Assembly: GCA_963377175.1 (NCBI GenBank)
Contig: CAUJNA010000523.1
Location: forward strand, 143,440 to 207,439
Direction of reading: 5' to 3'
Length of the DNA: 64,000 nucleotides
Origin: Effrenium voratum
Taxonomy: Eukaryota; Sar; Dinophyceae; Suessiales; Symbiodiniaceae
Position 1 is the first letter of the stretch, and each line of letters opens with the position of its first letter. Shown one piece after another: positions 55,642-64,000 of this stretch. Below the pieces are notes generated by a model. That model saw nothing but the letters and a program-made list of their open reading frames with translations. It did no database searches and was not told the origin of the DNA. Made by a program: the position numbers and the translations under genes.

Positions 55642-55714
55642 GCAGTGCTGGAATGCACATCAAAGTGATGATACACAGGCTGCATCATCACTTTGGCGTG
55701 CATTCCAGCACTGC
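55642..55714. repeat. 73-bp hairpin at an exon/intron border
   Basis: The left arm GCAGTGCTGGAATGCACATC ... GATGATA pairs with the right arm TGCATCATCACTTTGGCG ... ATTCCAGCACTGC across a 7-nt spacer. The right arm is coding (SAGMHAKVMM); the left arm lies at and beyond the 3' end of the same exon. Confidence 0.85.
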
Positions 55715-55807
55715 GCCATTCCCAGTCGCAAATGTATGGCACTAGCACATGCAACCCCAAAGGCAGCGCCATGCTGTTGGGGCCCGCTAGCAGCTCCATC
55801 ATGGGGG
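55665..55807 (-). CDS. exon of the second block
   Basis: The acceptor CGTTTTTTAG|CC at 55808 is followed by APMMELLAGPNSMALPLGLH then VLVPYICDWEWRSAGMHAKV and MMQPVYHHF. Hydrophobic in its first half. The 3' end lies in the hairpin at 55642-55714, so the exact donor is uncertain. Confidence 0.55.
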
Positions 55808-55904
55808 CTAAAAAACGTTGGAGCGCATTGCGCGCCACACCAAGTCCCTCAACCCTTCCGTCCCACCCTTGCCCGCCACTGCCAGCCCAGCCGCGGAAGG
55901 ACGA

Positions 55905-56113
55905 AGCTCCGCCAGTCCACACGGCCCCGGAGGTGCCAGATGTTCGCGAGCTGCTCCTGGCAGTTAAGGCTGGTCTCCCCCTCGAACTTGCCCAGCCCAA
56001 GCAGGCCCATCTTGACCAGCAGGCTCTTCATGGCCGGCAAAACGCGGGTGATGTGGTCAACGATGTGCCAGGGTTCTGAGCCAATGCAGGTGTGGATGGA
56101 GCAGGGCGCTCAA
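55905..56113 (-). CDS. exon of the second block
   Basis: Reads CSIHTCIGSEPWHIVDHITR ... VLPAMKSLLVKMGLLGLGKF ... NCQEQLANIWHLRGRVDWRS. An AG acceptor is near 56115, after CCCCATTCAG. The ~100-nt intron to the next exon (55807) contains GTGGCGGGC as a possible donor. Confidence 0.55.
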
Positions 56114-56279
56114 CTGAATGGGGGCAAGGAGTGGGGTGGTTAATGGCCCTTGTGCAGCCAGGCTGCTGGCAGGGTAAAGCCACCCATCTTGGCCATGAGT
56201 GAAGGCACCACCCTGCCACAGGTGCATTGCCAGCACCGAGACGTAGGGGACGCTGGCACTGCCTCATGCACTGCACCGC

Positions 56280-56990
56280 AGCAGCTCCACATGATGCACA
56301 CACACACACATGTCTGTGTGTAATGCGATGTAATGGAATGGAATACAATGTAATGTGAAGTAAAGCAAAGTAATCCATGCGTGTAGGCACATATGTATGT
56401 ATTTATGTATGTATGTATGCACGCATGCATGCATGCATGCACGCATGCCTGCATGCATGTATGTATGTATGTACGTATGTATGTATGTATGTATGTATGC
56501 ATGTATGTGTGTGTGTGTATGTATGTACACATGTGGGTATGTTTGCATGTGTGTGTAATGTATGTATGTAATGTAATGTAGTGTAATGTAATGTACTGTG
56601 ATGTGATGTGTACGCACATACATATGTATGTTTGCATATATGTATGCATTTGTGTACCTAGGCATGTATGTATGTATGCATGCATGCATGCATGCGTGCA
56701 CACATGCATGTATGTGTGTGTGTGTGTGCGTATGTATGTATGTATGAATGCGTGTATGTACGTACCTATGTACCCACATATGTATGTATGTATGCATGCA
56801 TGTAGGTATGCATACATGTATGCATGTAGGTATGCATGTATGCACACATGTGTGTATGTATGTATGTATGTATGTATGTATGTACGTAGGTATGTGTGTG
56901 TGTGTATGTATGTATGAATGCATGTGCGCATGTGTGTGTGTGCACATGCGCATATGCATGCATGTGCGCAGCACATGTGCACATATGTAA
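56280..56990. repeat. (TGTA)n / (TGCA)n microsatellite intron
   Basis: About 700 bp of ATGT, GTAT and ATGC tetranucleotides with (TG)n islands. Both strands yield very long Met/Tyr/Val/Cys or His/Thr/Tyr frames that are not genes. It separates the exon at 57000-57157 from that at 55905-56113. Confidence 0.95.
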
Positions 56991-56999
56991 TGCATTTGC

Positions 57000-57157
57000 A
57001 AGCCAAGGTGCCAACGGCATTCAGCCACGCAATGGTGCCCTCAGCCTCATCGCCAGCTGGCAGCTTTCCCTGCGACACGCCCTTGCTGTAGGCTTCCGCG
57101 CAAGTTCGAGCAAGCTCGAACTGCGCCAGGGCTGCCTCGCTGGTCCTTGGGTCGAGG
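57000..57157 (-). CDS. exon of the second block
   Basis: The acceptor TCTTTGAAG|CC is followed by SLDPRTSEAALAQFELARTC then AEAYSKGVSQGKLPAGDEAE and GTIAWLNAVGTLACKC. A helical, coding-like segment that runs directly into the long microsatellite. Confidence 0.55.
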
Positions 57158-57309
57158 CTTCAAAGAGACATTTGTCAGCTTTGGAGCATGCCTGGGCAAA
57201 TAAGTGCCCACAAACATGCACCCACACACACACACACGCACATACATACACACTTGCCTGCACAAGAGCTGGGCACATGCGCAGGTGGGAATGTGTGTAG
57301 GTGAGACTG

Positions 57310-58365
57310 TTAGTGCACATGTGCAGCGCCAAAAGGCTCCCTCTCACAGAAAAAAATGCTGCTAAGCCACCAGTTCAACCTCCACATGCCACCCTGGTAC
57401 CCCTGCTTCTGGCTCAAGCCAAACAAGGTCCATCCACGATGGGTGACCGCATCCTGAGATGCCACTGACTTGCAAGGATAGCAGGGGGGCTGCTTGCAAA
57501 GTTGCGCACTGCCTTCCTTGCGTGCAACATGCAGGCAAGGTGCAAAGTCAGCTGGTGGCTTTGGAAGGGACCCTGGGCTGTGCTCCAGCGCGGTGTAGAA
57601 CAGGTCGAAGTCACGCACATCCACGACAGTGGCAGTCCTCAGGTGGCCACAGTTGACAGTGACAGGTGACATGAGAATGTGCACAGTGACAGCTAAGACG
57701 AGCTTCGGGTAAGCCCCCGCTGGAGGTGGACCAGTGGCTGGCTGCGGGGAGTGGCCTGGCTGTGGCATGCTGCTTGCAGGGTGCGGCTGAGGTGCCACTG
57801 GAGCCACTGGAGCCATTGGAGCCACTGGACCAGCAGTTGGCACTGGCTGGGGCGGCGAGTGGGAGGGGTAGGATGTGCTGCTGGGCCCTGGAGGTTGGCT
57901 GCTGGGTGGAGCAGACTGGGGCTGCTGGGTGCTGGGCGCTGGAGCTGACTGCGGCGGAGCAGACTGGCACGGCTGGTCTGTGCCTATGGGACCGAAAAAA
58001 TTGCAGGGGCCCATCTCTGCCTGGGGGGTCACTGGCCGCATGACTGGGCTGGACGGCGACACTTCGTTTAGGGGGCCGGGGGCGTGGCTGGGGGCCTGGC
58101 TGGAGGCACGGCTCCTGGGGGCACCCTTGGCTCGTGGGATCTCAACTGGGTTGATGCCCCAAGGTGCCGAACCTGACCCACTGAGCACGGCCCAGGACTC
58201 GTGGTCGCTGTCTCCTCCTGCCAGGCACAAGCACTTGCAAGCATTCGCAAGTATCATATCGCCATGCGGTGTCCTTGGCCTGCCATTGCAGCGGCTTGTT
58301 GGCGAGCTGAAGGGTGGCAGCTTTTCGCTGGGCCAAGCAGCGGAAGCAACTGAGTCTGCACTCAT
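57310..58365 (-). CDS. Pro-rich 5' part of the second block
   Basis: Start MSADSVASAAWPSEKLPPF at 58365. Residues ~70-215 are Pro/Ser/Gln-rich (QSAPPQSAPAPSTQQPQSAP, VAPMAPVAPVAPQPHPAS), the VAP part being encoded by a 9-bp relative of the CCACTGGA minisatellite. After that, AYPKLVLAVTVHILMSPVTV and RDFDLFYTALEHSPGSL look folded, followed by a Cys-rich CLHVARKEGSAQLCKQPPCY. The last ~40 residues may be intronic. This is the likely first coding exon and starts 120 bp inside the right arm edge. A disordered N-terminus is likely; function unknown. Confidence 0.5.
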   Translation of the reverse strand: MSADSVASAAWPSEKLPPFSSPTSRCNGRPRTPHGDMILANACKCLCLAGGDSDHESWAVLSGSGSAPWGINPVEIPRAKGAPRSRASSQAPSHAPGPLNEVSPSSPVMRPVTPQAEMGPCNFFGPIGTDQPCQSAPPQSAPAPSTQQPQSAPPSSQPPGPSSTSYPSHSPPQPVPTAGPVAPMAPVAPVAPQPHPASSMPQPGHSPQPATGPPPAGAYPKLVLAVTVHILMSPVTVNCGHLRTATVVDVRDFDLFYTALEHSPGSLPKPPADFAPCLHVARKEGSAQLCKQPPCYPCKSVASQDAVTHRGWTLFGLSQKQGYQGGMWRLNWWLSSIFFCEREPFGAAHVH

Positions 58366-58749
58366 GCCCTGCTACAACCATGCATGCAAACTAAGCAGGT
58401 GCAGTTGACTATTATGTGTCTCAGAAGGGATGTACAGTCTCAAAATGTCCTCAGTACTCAGTGTGTCAATCAAAGAAACGAGACGTTAAGACACCCCCGT
58501 CATTATGAGACACCCAGTTGTTTCTGAGACACATGGGCACGCATCATGTCAGTCCTTCTTCTTAGTGACATCCACGATGCAATGCGGGTACCTTCGCGTG
58601 TCAGTGTATTGGGAAGTTGCGTGAAGGCAATTGAGGCAAAACCAAAAGTTTGCCTCACTTGCTTTTCCGCAAGTTCCCCAACAAGACCTGACTGCACATT
58701 TGAGATGCATCAGCACACCAGGAGCATCCTGCACTGAGGCGCACAGTGA

Positions 58750-59345
58750 AGCAGTTGAGAACGCGCGGCTGGGAACAGTTGGGAAATCACTGAGAACTAG
58801 CTGGTAAAGAGTTGATAAAGAGTTGAGAACAGTTAAGAAAGAGCCAATGTGACAGGGAAAGAGTTGAGAAACAGCTGACTACACTGTGAAAAAGTAGCTG
58901 GTAACCCTGTTGAGAACTAGTTGGGAAGACTGGGAAAGAGTTGAGAAGTGGCTGGGAAGCAGCTGGAAACACTGCTGAGAAAGAGCTGGGAACAATCCAC
59001 AATGTATTGAGAGCCTGTCGCTGACACAGTTGAGAAGCCGTTGAGAAACAGTTGAGACACATTTGCGAAACAGTTGAGAAACAGTTGAGAAACAGTTGAT
59101 AAACAGTTGAAAAACAGTTGAGAAACAGTTGAGAAACAGTTGAGAAACAGTTGAGAAACAGTTGAGAAACAGTTGAGAAACAGTTGAGAAAAAGCTGATA
59201 AATAGTTGAGAAACAGCTGATGTCACGACATAATTGAGAGCAAGTTGAGACACACTTCGGCAGTGCTGAGAACTGATAATAGGGAAGTAGATGAGAGCAT
59301 AGTTGAGAGCAAGCCGAGAGGCAGTTTGGACAATTTGGCAATGAT
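58750..59345. repeat. 11-bp minisatellite, right arm
   Basis: AGTTGAGAAAC units, perfectly tandem at 59050-59190, the mirror of 33392-33540. Confidence 0.85.
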
Positions 59346-59458
59346 AGGGAAGCAGCCGCAGTTGGGAAAGCCCAAACACGCTAAATAAGTAAATAAAGTA
59401 GAAAGCAGCAAAAGAGAAAGCAAAGCATTACGTTTTGTATACGCAGAAATATTCACGC

Positions 59459-59533
59459 AGGTGTGGGTAGGTAGGAGAAGGTAAATTGAAATGAGAACTC
59501 TGTTCAGTTGTTTTCTCATCGTAATCACCCCTA
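59459..59533. mobile_element. arm foldback element, decayed mirror of copy C
   Basis: Aligned to copy C in the right arm but heavily substituted (AGGTGTGGGTAGGTAGGAGA ... ATCACCCCTATG). It lies inside a diverged tract. Confidence 0.5.
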
Positions 59534-60730
59534 TGTATTTACCCAAATGCATGGCCCTGTTGAGGACAATAATTTGGTCTGCGTTATTGGTGGCTCAGTT
59601 GAGGCTACATGCCCTGGCTGGTCGCTGAGCTCAGCTTCACGAGCCGTTGGTATATAAAAGCAAACATGTTCACCTCCCCAGTTTTTTCACAGATCCCAGA
59701 ACAAAGAGAAACAGTTAAAGATGTTATATCGTAATTAAAGAAAGAGTTGTCATTGAGAGCCAGTCATTGTCAACTCAGCATCAACTGTTTCCTGTTGCTC
59801 TGAATCTGTTCTCAACTATCTCTCAAATTGTATGTCAAATATTAAATTTCTCAACTGTTTCTCAACAGCTCTCAACTGTTTATCCAATCTTACCAACCAC
59901 TAGCAGCCACAGCTGCTTGGCAGCTGTCTCTCAACTTTTTCCAACTCTTTCTCAACTCCTTCTAAAAGTTGATACTGAATTGAGAACCAGCTGACACAGT
60001 TGAGAAGCTGCTGAGAACCAGCTGTGAGGCAGTTGAGAAACAGTTGAGAAACAGTTGAGAAACAGCTGTTTATCGGTGAGGACACTCTTGGCTCCAGGCG
60101 CAGTGGCCCAGTTGAGGCTAGGCTCCTGGCTGGTCACTGAACATCAGCCGCGCAGTTGCTAAAGAGAAAGAGTAGAAGCAGCTGACAGTGTGAGAACCAG
60201 TTGGCAACATGGCTGAGAAATAGTAGGGAAACAGTTGGCAACTTTTAAAGGGAGTTGAGAACAGTTGGGAAGGACACAAGAAAGAGTTGAGAAACATTTT
60301 AGCATCAGGTGATAACACAACAGAGAAATAGTTGAGAAGAGTTGAGAAGCAGTTGAGAAGCAAGTGGGAATCAGTTGGTAAGACTGTTGAGAAAGAGCTG
60401 AGAGCAGTTGAGAATAGAGGAAATTGAGGACCAAAGGGCAACACGGTTGAGAAACAGCTGATAGCACGGTTGGGAACTTGGGAAAAGTTGAGGACACTGC
60501 TGACAGCAAGTTGAGAAACAGTTGAAACAGATTGCAAACTGATGGTGAAATATTTGAGAGCCTAATTGACATAGCCAAGAACAAGTTGAGAAGCAGCTGG
60601 CAAAAGATTGGAGATGCAGCTAGGCCACAGTTGGGGGAAAGCTCCAAACACAACAAAACGGGCAACAGCTTAGAAACAGCAGAAGAGCTGCTAAAGCACA
60701 TGTGCCTTGATGTATGCGTGTCATCACATG

Positions 60731-60797
60731 GCAGGGGTGGTGTGTGAGAAGGCAACTGAAGTGAGAGCACTCTCATTTCAGTTGCTTTCACTGCACT
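60731..60797. mobile_element. arm foldback element, truncated mirror of copy B
   Basis: GCAGGGGTGGTGTGTGAGAA runs to TTGCTTTCACTGCAC and then stops matching the family. The break coincides with the start of the second diverged tract of the right arm. Confidence 0.7.
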
Positions 60798-61499
60798 GAC
60801 TCTTGGATAATGCAATTCCAAATGCACATGGTCGTCACTGTGTTGGACCCAGGAATCACAGCCATTTGTTGTCAAGTCTGTAGCAGAAGACTCAAGAGTC
60901 GGCTTTCCTGAAATGCTGATAGAGAAGGTCATCTGCGCACTTCATTACCCAAGGTCAAAGCAACACCTGTTGTGACCATCTTGGTAGTTTAGGGTGGATT
61001 GACCCATGGGGTAAGGGTTCATCAGCGAGGTTCATGCAGGTTACATGGTGTTGAAGGGTTGCTCGCAAGCCAGACTGTCAGCAGTTGTTTGCCAGTATAT
61101 TAAGCCCATACACCATGTCTCATCCCAATTTTGTTGCATCCTTCTCACATGGTCAGCGGGTCGCGGGTCATGCGGGTCCTTGCGCGATGCCTCTGTGTTG
61201 GTTGGCCATGCCTGTCCGACTTTGCTGGGCGTACCCTTTATGCCCAAGAAAGTACTACCAGCTCAAGGTGGAGGAGGATGCGAGGGAAGCTGCGGAACTT
61301 CTGCGGAAGCCAGGACCAAGCAGTGAACTCAAATGTGCCAACATGCTGTGAAGCTTTGCCATGAGAGTATATATATATATATGTGTGTGTTTGTGCGTGT
61401 GTGTGTGTGTGTTGTGTTGTGTGTTTTGTGTGCTTTGTGTGTGTGTGTGTGTGTTTTGACAAGTGTGTGCGTGTGCTTCCGTGTGTTCTTGCACCAGTG

Positions 61500-62521
61500 C
61501 TGCGGAGGACCTACTGAAGGCAGCGCGTACTTCTCACCCATCCTGTTTTATCCAGTTGAGCCTGGTCCCATTGACTTTGCCCCCAGGATGCAAGTGCTCA
61601 TGACTACTCAATGCATTTTGCAAGCCCTGAATGCCCTGCCATCTGAGGTTCAGGTGTGCCTGGAGCAGTTTCTTCAGTGGCAGAAGGAGAGTGCATCAGA
61701 GCTGCTGCAGCAAGAGCTGAGTGAGGATGGGGAGCCACCTGAAGAGCAGTTGGGGGATGATGAGGAGGATGGGCCACCTGAGGAGGAGTGGCCTGGGCCA
61801 CCTGAGGAGGAGTGGCTTAAGGATGGGCCACCTGGGCCACCTGAGGAGGCTTGGGGATGGGCCACCTGAAAAGGAGTGGCCTGGGGAGGAGGAGGAGGAG
61901 GAGGAGTTGGTCCAGTGGTCCAGTGGTCCAGTGGTCCAGTCCTCCAGTGCGTGGGCGGAGGAGGTGCTGGAGATAGAGGAGGACCAGGAGGACGAGGACG
62001 AGGTCACTCAGGTGGTGCCACGAGAAGTGCGACTGGTGCCGGAGAAGAAGGCCATGCCCAAGCCAAACTTTCACTTCCGTGTGTTCTCTGCTGGCCTTGC
62101 TGAATTGAAGGACAAAAGGGACTACTCCAGCTTTGACATTGTGATCCCCATGCATGGGTTTCACGACCCCCGGAGGGAAACCTCTCATATGGGGACACAC
62201 CCAAAGATCCAGCTCAACCTGACCCAGCATGACAAGTTTGCTCCAGTCCTGACACTTTGCTTTCACATGTCCAACATTGTCTAGTGGTCCTGTGCTTCAC
62301 TGGTCCAACATGCCAACAGTCTCACACACAATGCACTCAGGAAGGGGCTCCGGCTGTGGATCCAGAGTGGCAAGAAGGACCTCAACATTTGCTTCGCATG
62401 CACAGCGGGTCGCCACCGCAGTGTGGCAGCTGCCATCATGTTTGGCTGGCTGATTCGTCGTGCTTTGGCTTGCAACTTAGGGGCAATATGTTTTAAGGGC
62501 TATTTTGTATGTGGGTGCTAA
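61500..62521 (+). pseudogene. RapZ C-terminal-like protein, right-arm copy with frameshift
   Basis: Mirror copy of the left-arm gene. The start of the acidic exon, the FDIVIPMHGFHDPRR strand, the 84-nt intron (62236-62319) and the CTAGRHRSV exon (62320-62521) are all present. In the PPEEEW repeat the unit number differs, and the frame changes after GPPGPPEEAW near 61860. The N-terminal acidic part and the C-terminal part are therefore in different frames. Unless an unseen intron restores it, this copy is broken while the left one is open. Confidence 0.55.
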
Positions 62522-62522
62522 T

Positions 62523-62599
62523 GCAGGGGTGGTGCAGCAGGAAAGCAACTGAAATGAGACTGCTCTCAGTTCATTTGCCTTCTCACGCACCACCCCTGC
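62523..62599. mobile_element. arm foldback element, mirror of copy A
   Basis: GCAGGGGTGGTGCAGCAGGA ... CGCACCACCCCTGC, two bases after the TAA of the right-arm RapZ-like copy. Confidence 0.75.
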
Positions 62600-64000
62600 C
62601 ATGTGATGACGTGCAAAGTGCATGTGCTTTAGCTGCTCCTGAGCTGCTTCTAAGCTGCGTTCCATTTCCCAGCATTTGCATTGCCTTCCCCTGAGATTTG
62701 CTAAGCTTTGACTCAACTGCGTTTCTCAATTGGTTCGCACATTTTGCCACGGGCTTCCAACTAGACCTCCACTTTGTTAGCAGTGTTGTCACAACTCTTT
62801 CTCAACTGCTCCCAACTCTCTGTCCACTGTTCTCAGCATGTCCCAAGTGCGCCACAAGCTGGCTCTCAGCTATTTAGCAAAATGTCCAATTATTCTCACC
62901 AGTTAGCTTTAAATGTTTTCAGTTGCGTTTACCCATAAAAGTTTAACTTTTGTTCTCAAATTCTTGTCAAACGTCCTCCGCTCTTTTATCATTGTTCCAA
63001 ATCATCCAAGGGTCGTGTCTCAAACTGTTTTTGAGCAACACCCACTCAAATCTTTTCCAAATCGTTTTACAAAAATGGCTTATCGACTGTTCTGGACTCT
63101 TTCCCAAATATCTCTCAACTACATTATCAAATGTTTACCAACTCTTTTCCAGCCGTGTCTCAACTCTCTCAACTACGTTGCCAACTGTGTCTCAGCTGTT
63201 CTTCAACCATGCCCGCAAATGTTTCCTAGATACCAACTTGTGTTGCTAATCACTGTTTCCCAGCTGCTTTTGTCATTCAAATTGTGGCCCAGTGCTACAT
63301 GCTTTGAAGCAGCCATGAATGCTGAGGCCAAGGCATTAACTGCAAGGTCACTCACCTGGCCCAGCGCAAATGGTCGGGCTGCAAGGGCAAGTGCTGGGAA
63401 TGCTGGGATCAATGGCTCATTGTGCAGCTTGTTGCCAGTCATTTGTGTGCCTGCCCTGCCCCCCCTCCCCCTCCCCTGCCAACTGAGGCACTTCGACGCC
63501 CCATCCCAGCAAGTGCAGTGGATTCTGTTGCAGATGTGGGAGAGTGGCTACACTGATGGCCAGTAAATTTCTGGCTTGAAGAGCTTGCCTTTGTACAGCC
63601 CATTGGTCCTATGCTCCAGGGATCCAGTGGTCCTGTGCTCCCTCCAAACACTAATCTGAGAACGCACTGATCCTGTTGAGAGGGGTGGGCAGAACCACGC
63701 ACAATTTGCCGCCATGCTCATTTTGCAATATGCAAGCCACAAGCCCCAGGGCAAAACAGTGCCATGAGCCCCCTGCAGCTCTACATTTTGCAGAAGTTGG
63801 TTGCATCCTGATCTGCCAGGCTGACCTCGACTTGCTCCAAGGCGAGGGTGCAAGTGACTGGCCAGGCATTTCAAATACGGCAAGCAGGGTTTGCGCATTT
63901 GCCAACAAGCACATGACGCAGATCTTGCCACTGCTCAAACTTGCCAGGCTGGCCTCACATTTTGCCTCAGCTGCAGCTCATCCAGGCTGTGAGCCCAGCG

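Larger units (their letters stand above)
58486..64000. repeat. right arm of the long inverted repeat (open at window end)
   Basis: Begins TTAAGACACCCCCGTC and mirrors the left arm to the last base of the window. Three tracts (about 59380-59790, 60797-61230, 62880-63075) are strongly diverged from the left arm while the rest is almost identical. Confidence 0.93.

Noticed and set aside
56140..57078. 312-codon minus-strand frame and plus-strand MYVCMYVC frames
   Set aside because: Only the first ~25 codons next to 57000 are coding-like; the rest is the TGTA/TGCA microsatellite.
28521..64000. Missed-adapter palindromic read artefact
   Set aside because: Such artefacts fold without a long unique spacer; here 24.4 kb of unrelated sequence separates the arms and the arms have diverged tracts. 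Not fully excluded.
1..64000. tRNA, rRNA or dinoflagellate spliced-leader relic
   Set aside because: Scanned by eye for cloverleaf motifs, conserved rRNA stretches and the spliced-leader core (TTTTGGCTCAAG); none was recognised. The TGTGGCTCAAAA ends of family M6 only resemble the leader superficially.

Overview
The window looks like nuclear DNA of a dinoflagellate, probably Symbiodiniaceae or another member of the Suessiales. The evidence is internal. Open frames are short and become continuous only if very short introns (about 53-84 nt) with GT-AG or GC-AG ends are removed. Genes lie head-to-tail on one strand over long distances. Predicted proteins carry Lys/Ala/Pro-rich tracts of the KRPAAA type. 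A DUF7869-like transposase-type protein and a degenerate cytosine-methyltransferase-like protein are present, both familiar from dinoflagellate repeats. No rRNA, tRNA, CRISPR array, bacterial operon or spliced-leader relic was recognised.

Region 1 (1 to about 25.3 kb) is intron or intergenic DNA packed with short foldback elements of at least seven families, about 80-240 bp each with terminal inverted repeats. Scattered in it are small GC-richer islands that read as minus-strand exons. The clearest are 24951-25073 and 24033-24220, which are in matching phase with AG acceptors and GT donors. Also present are a frameshifted copia-like protease fragment (6.8-7.4 kb), a gag-like coiled-coil relic (9.4-10.1 kb) and several tandem repeats. 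I read region 1 as part of one very long minus-strand gene of unknown identity.

Region 2 (about 25.3-28.5 kb) holds a 287-bp tandem array with an internal palindrome and the first 11-bp minisatellite. The foldback families of region 1 stop here.

Region 3 (28.5-64.0 kb) is the main object: two arms of at least 5.5 kb in inverted orientation (28521-34108 and 58486-64000, the second running off the window) around a 24.4-kb centre. Each arm carries a copy of a gene with a RapZ C-terminal-like domain (acidic PPEEEW repeats, then a CTAGRHRSV loop), copies of a private foldback element, and long 11-bp minisatellite tracts. The centre holds one small plus-strand gene (34278-35003) and two long minus-strand exon blocks. 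The first block (about 45.9 to 35.8 kb) encodes low-complexity basic exons, a C5-methyltransferase-like segment, DPW-repeat exons, a DUF7869-like protein with its D / DN / GHTHEDVDQ motifs, and several unrecognised exons ending at a stop at 35819. The second block (58.4 to 49.0 kb) has 15 or more unrecognised exons whose introns contain long (TAATG)n and (TGTA)n microsatellites. An 8-bp minisatellite (CCACTGGA) recurs at putative intron positions throughout.

The inverted arms, the transposase-like and methyltransferase-like genes, and the absence of the flanking foldback families suggest a very large composite mobile or segmentally duplicated element. That is inference. An ordinary inverted segmental duplication, or an assembly effect in the right arm (which has three strongly diverged tracts), cannot be excluded from this sequence alone.
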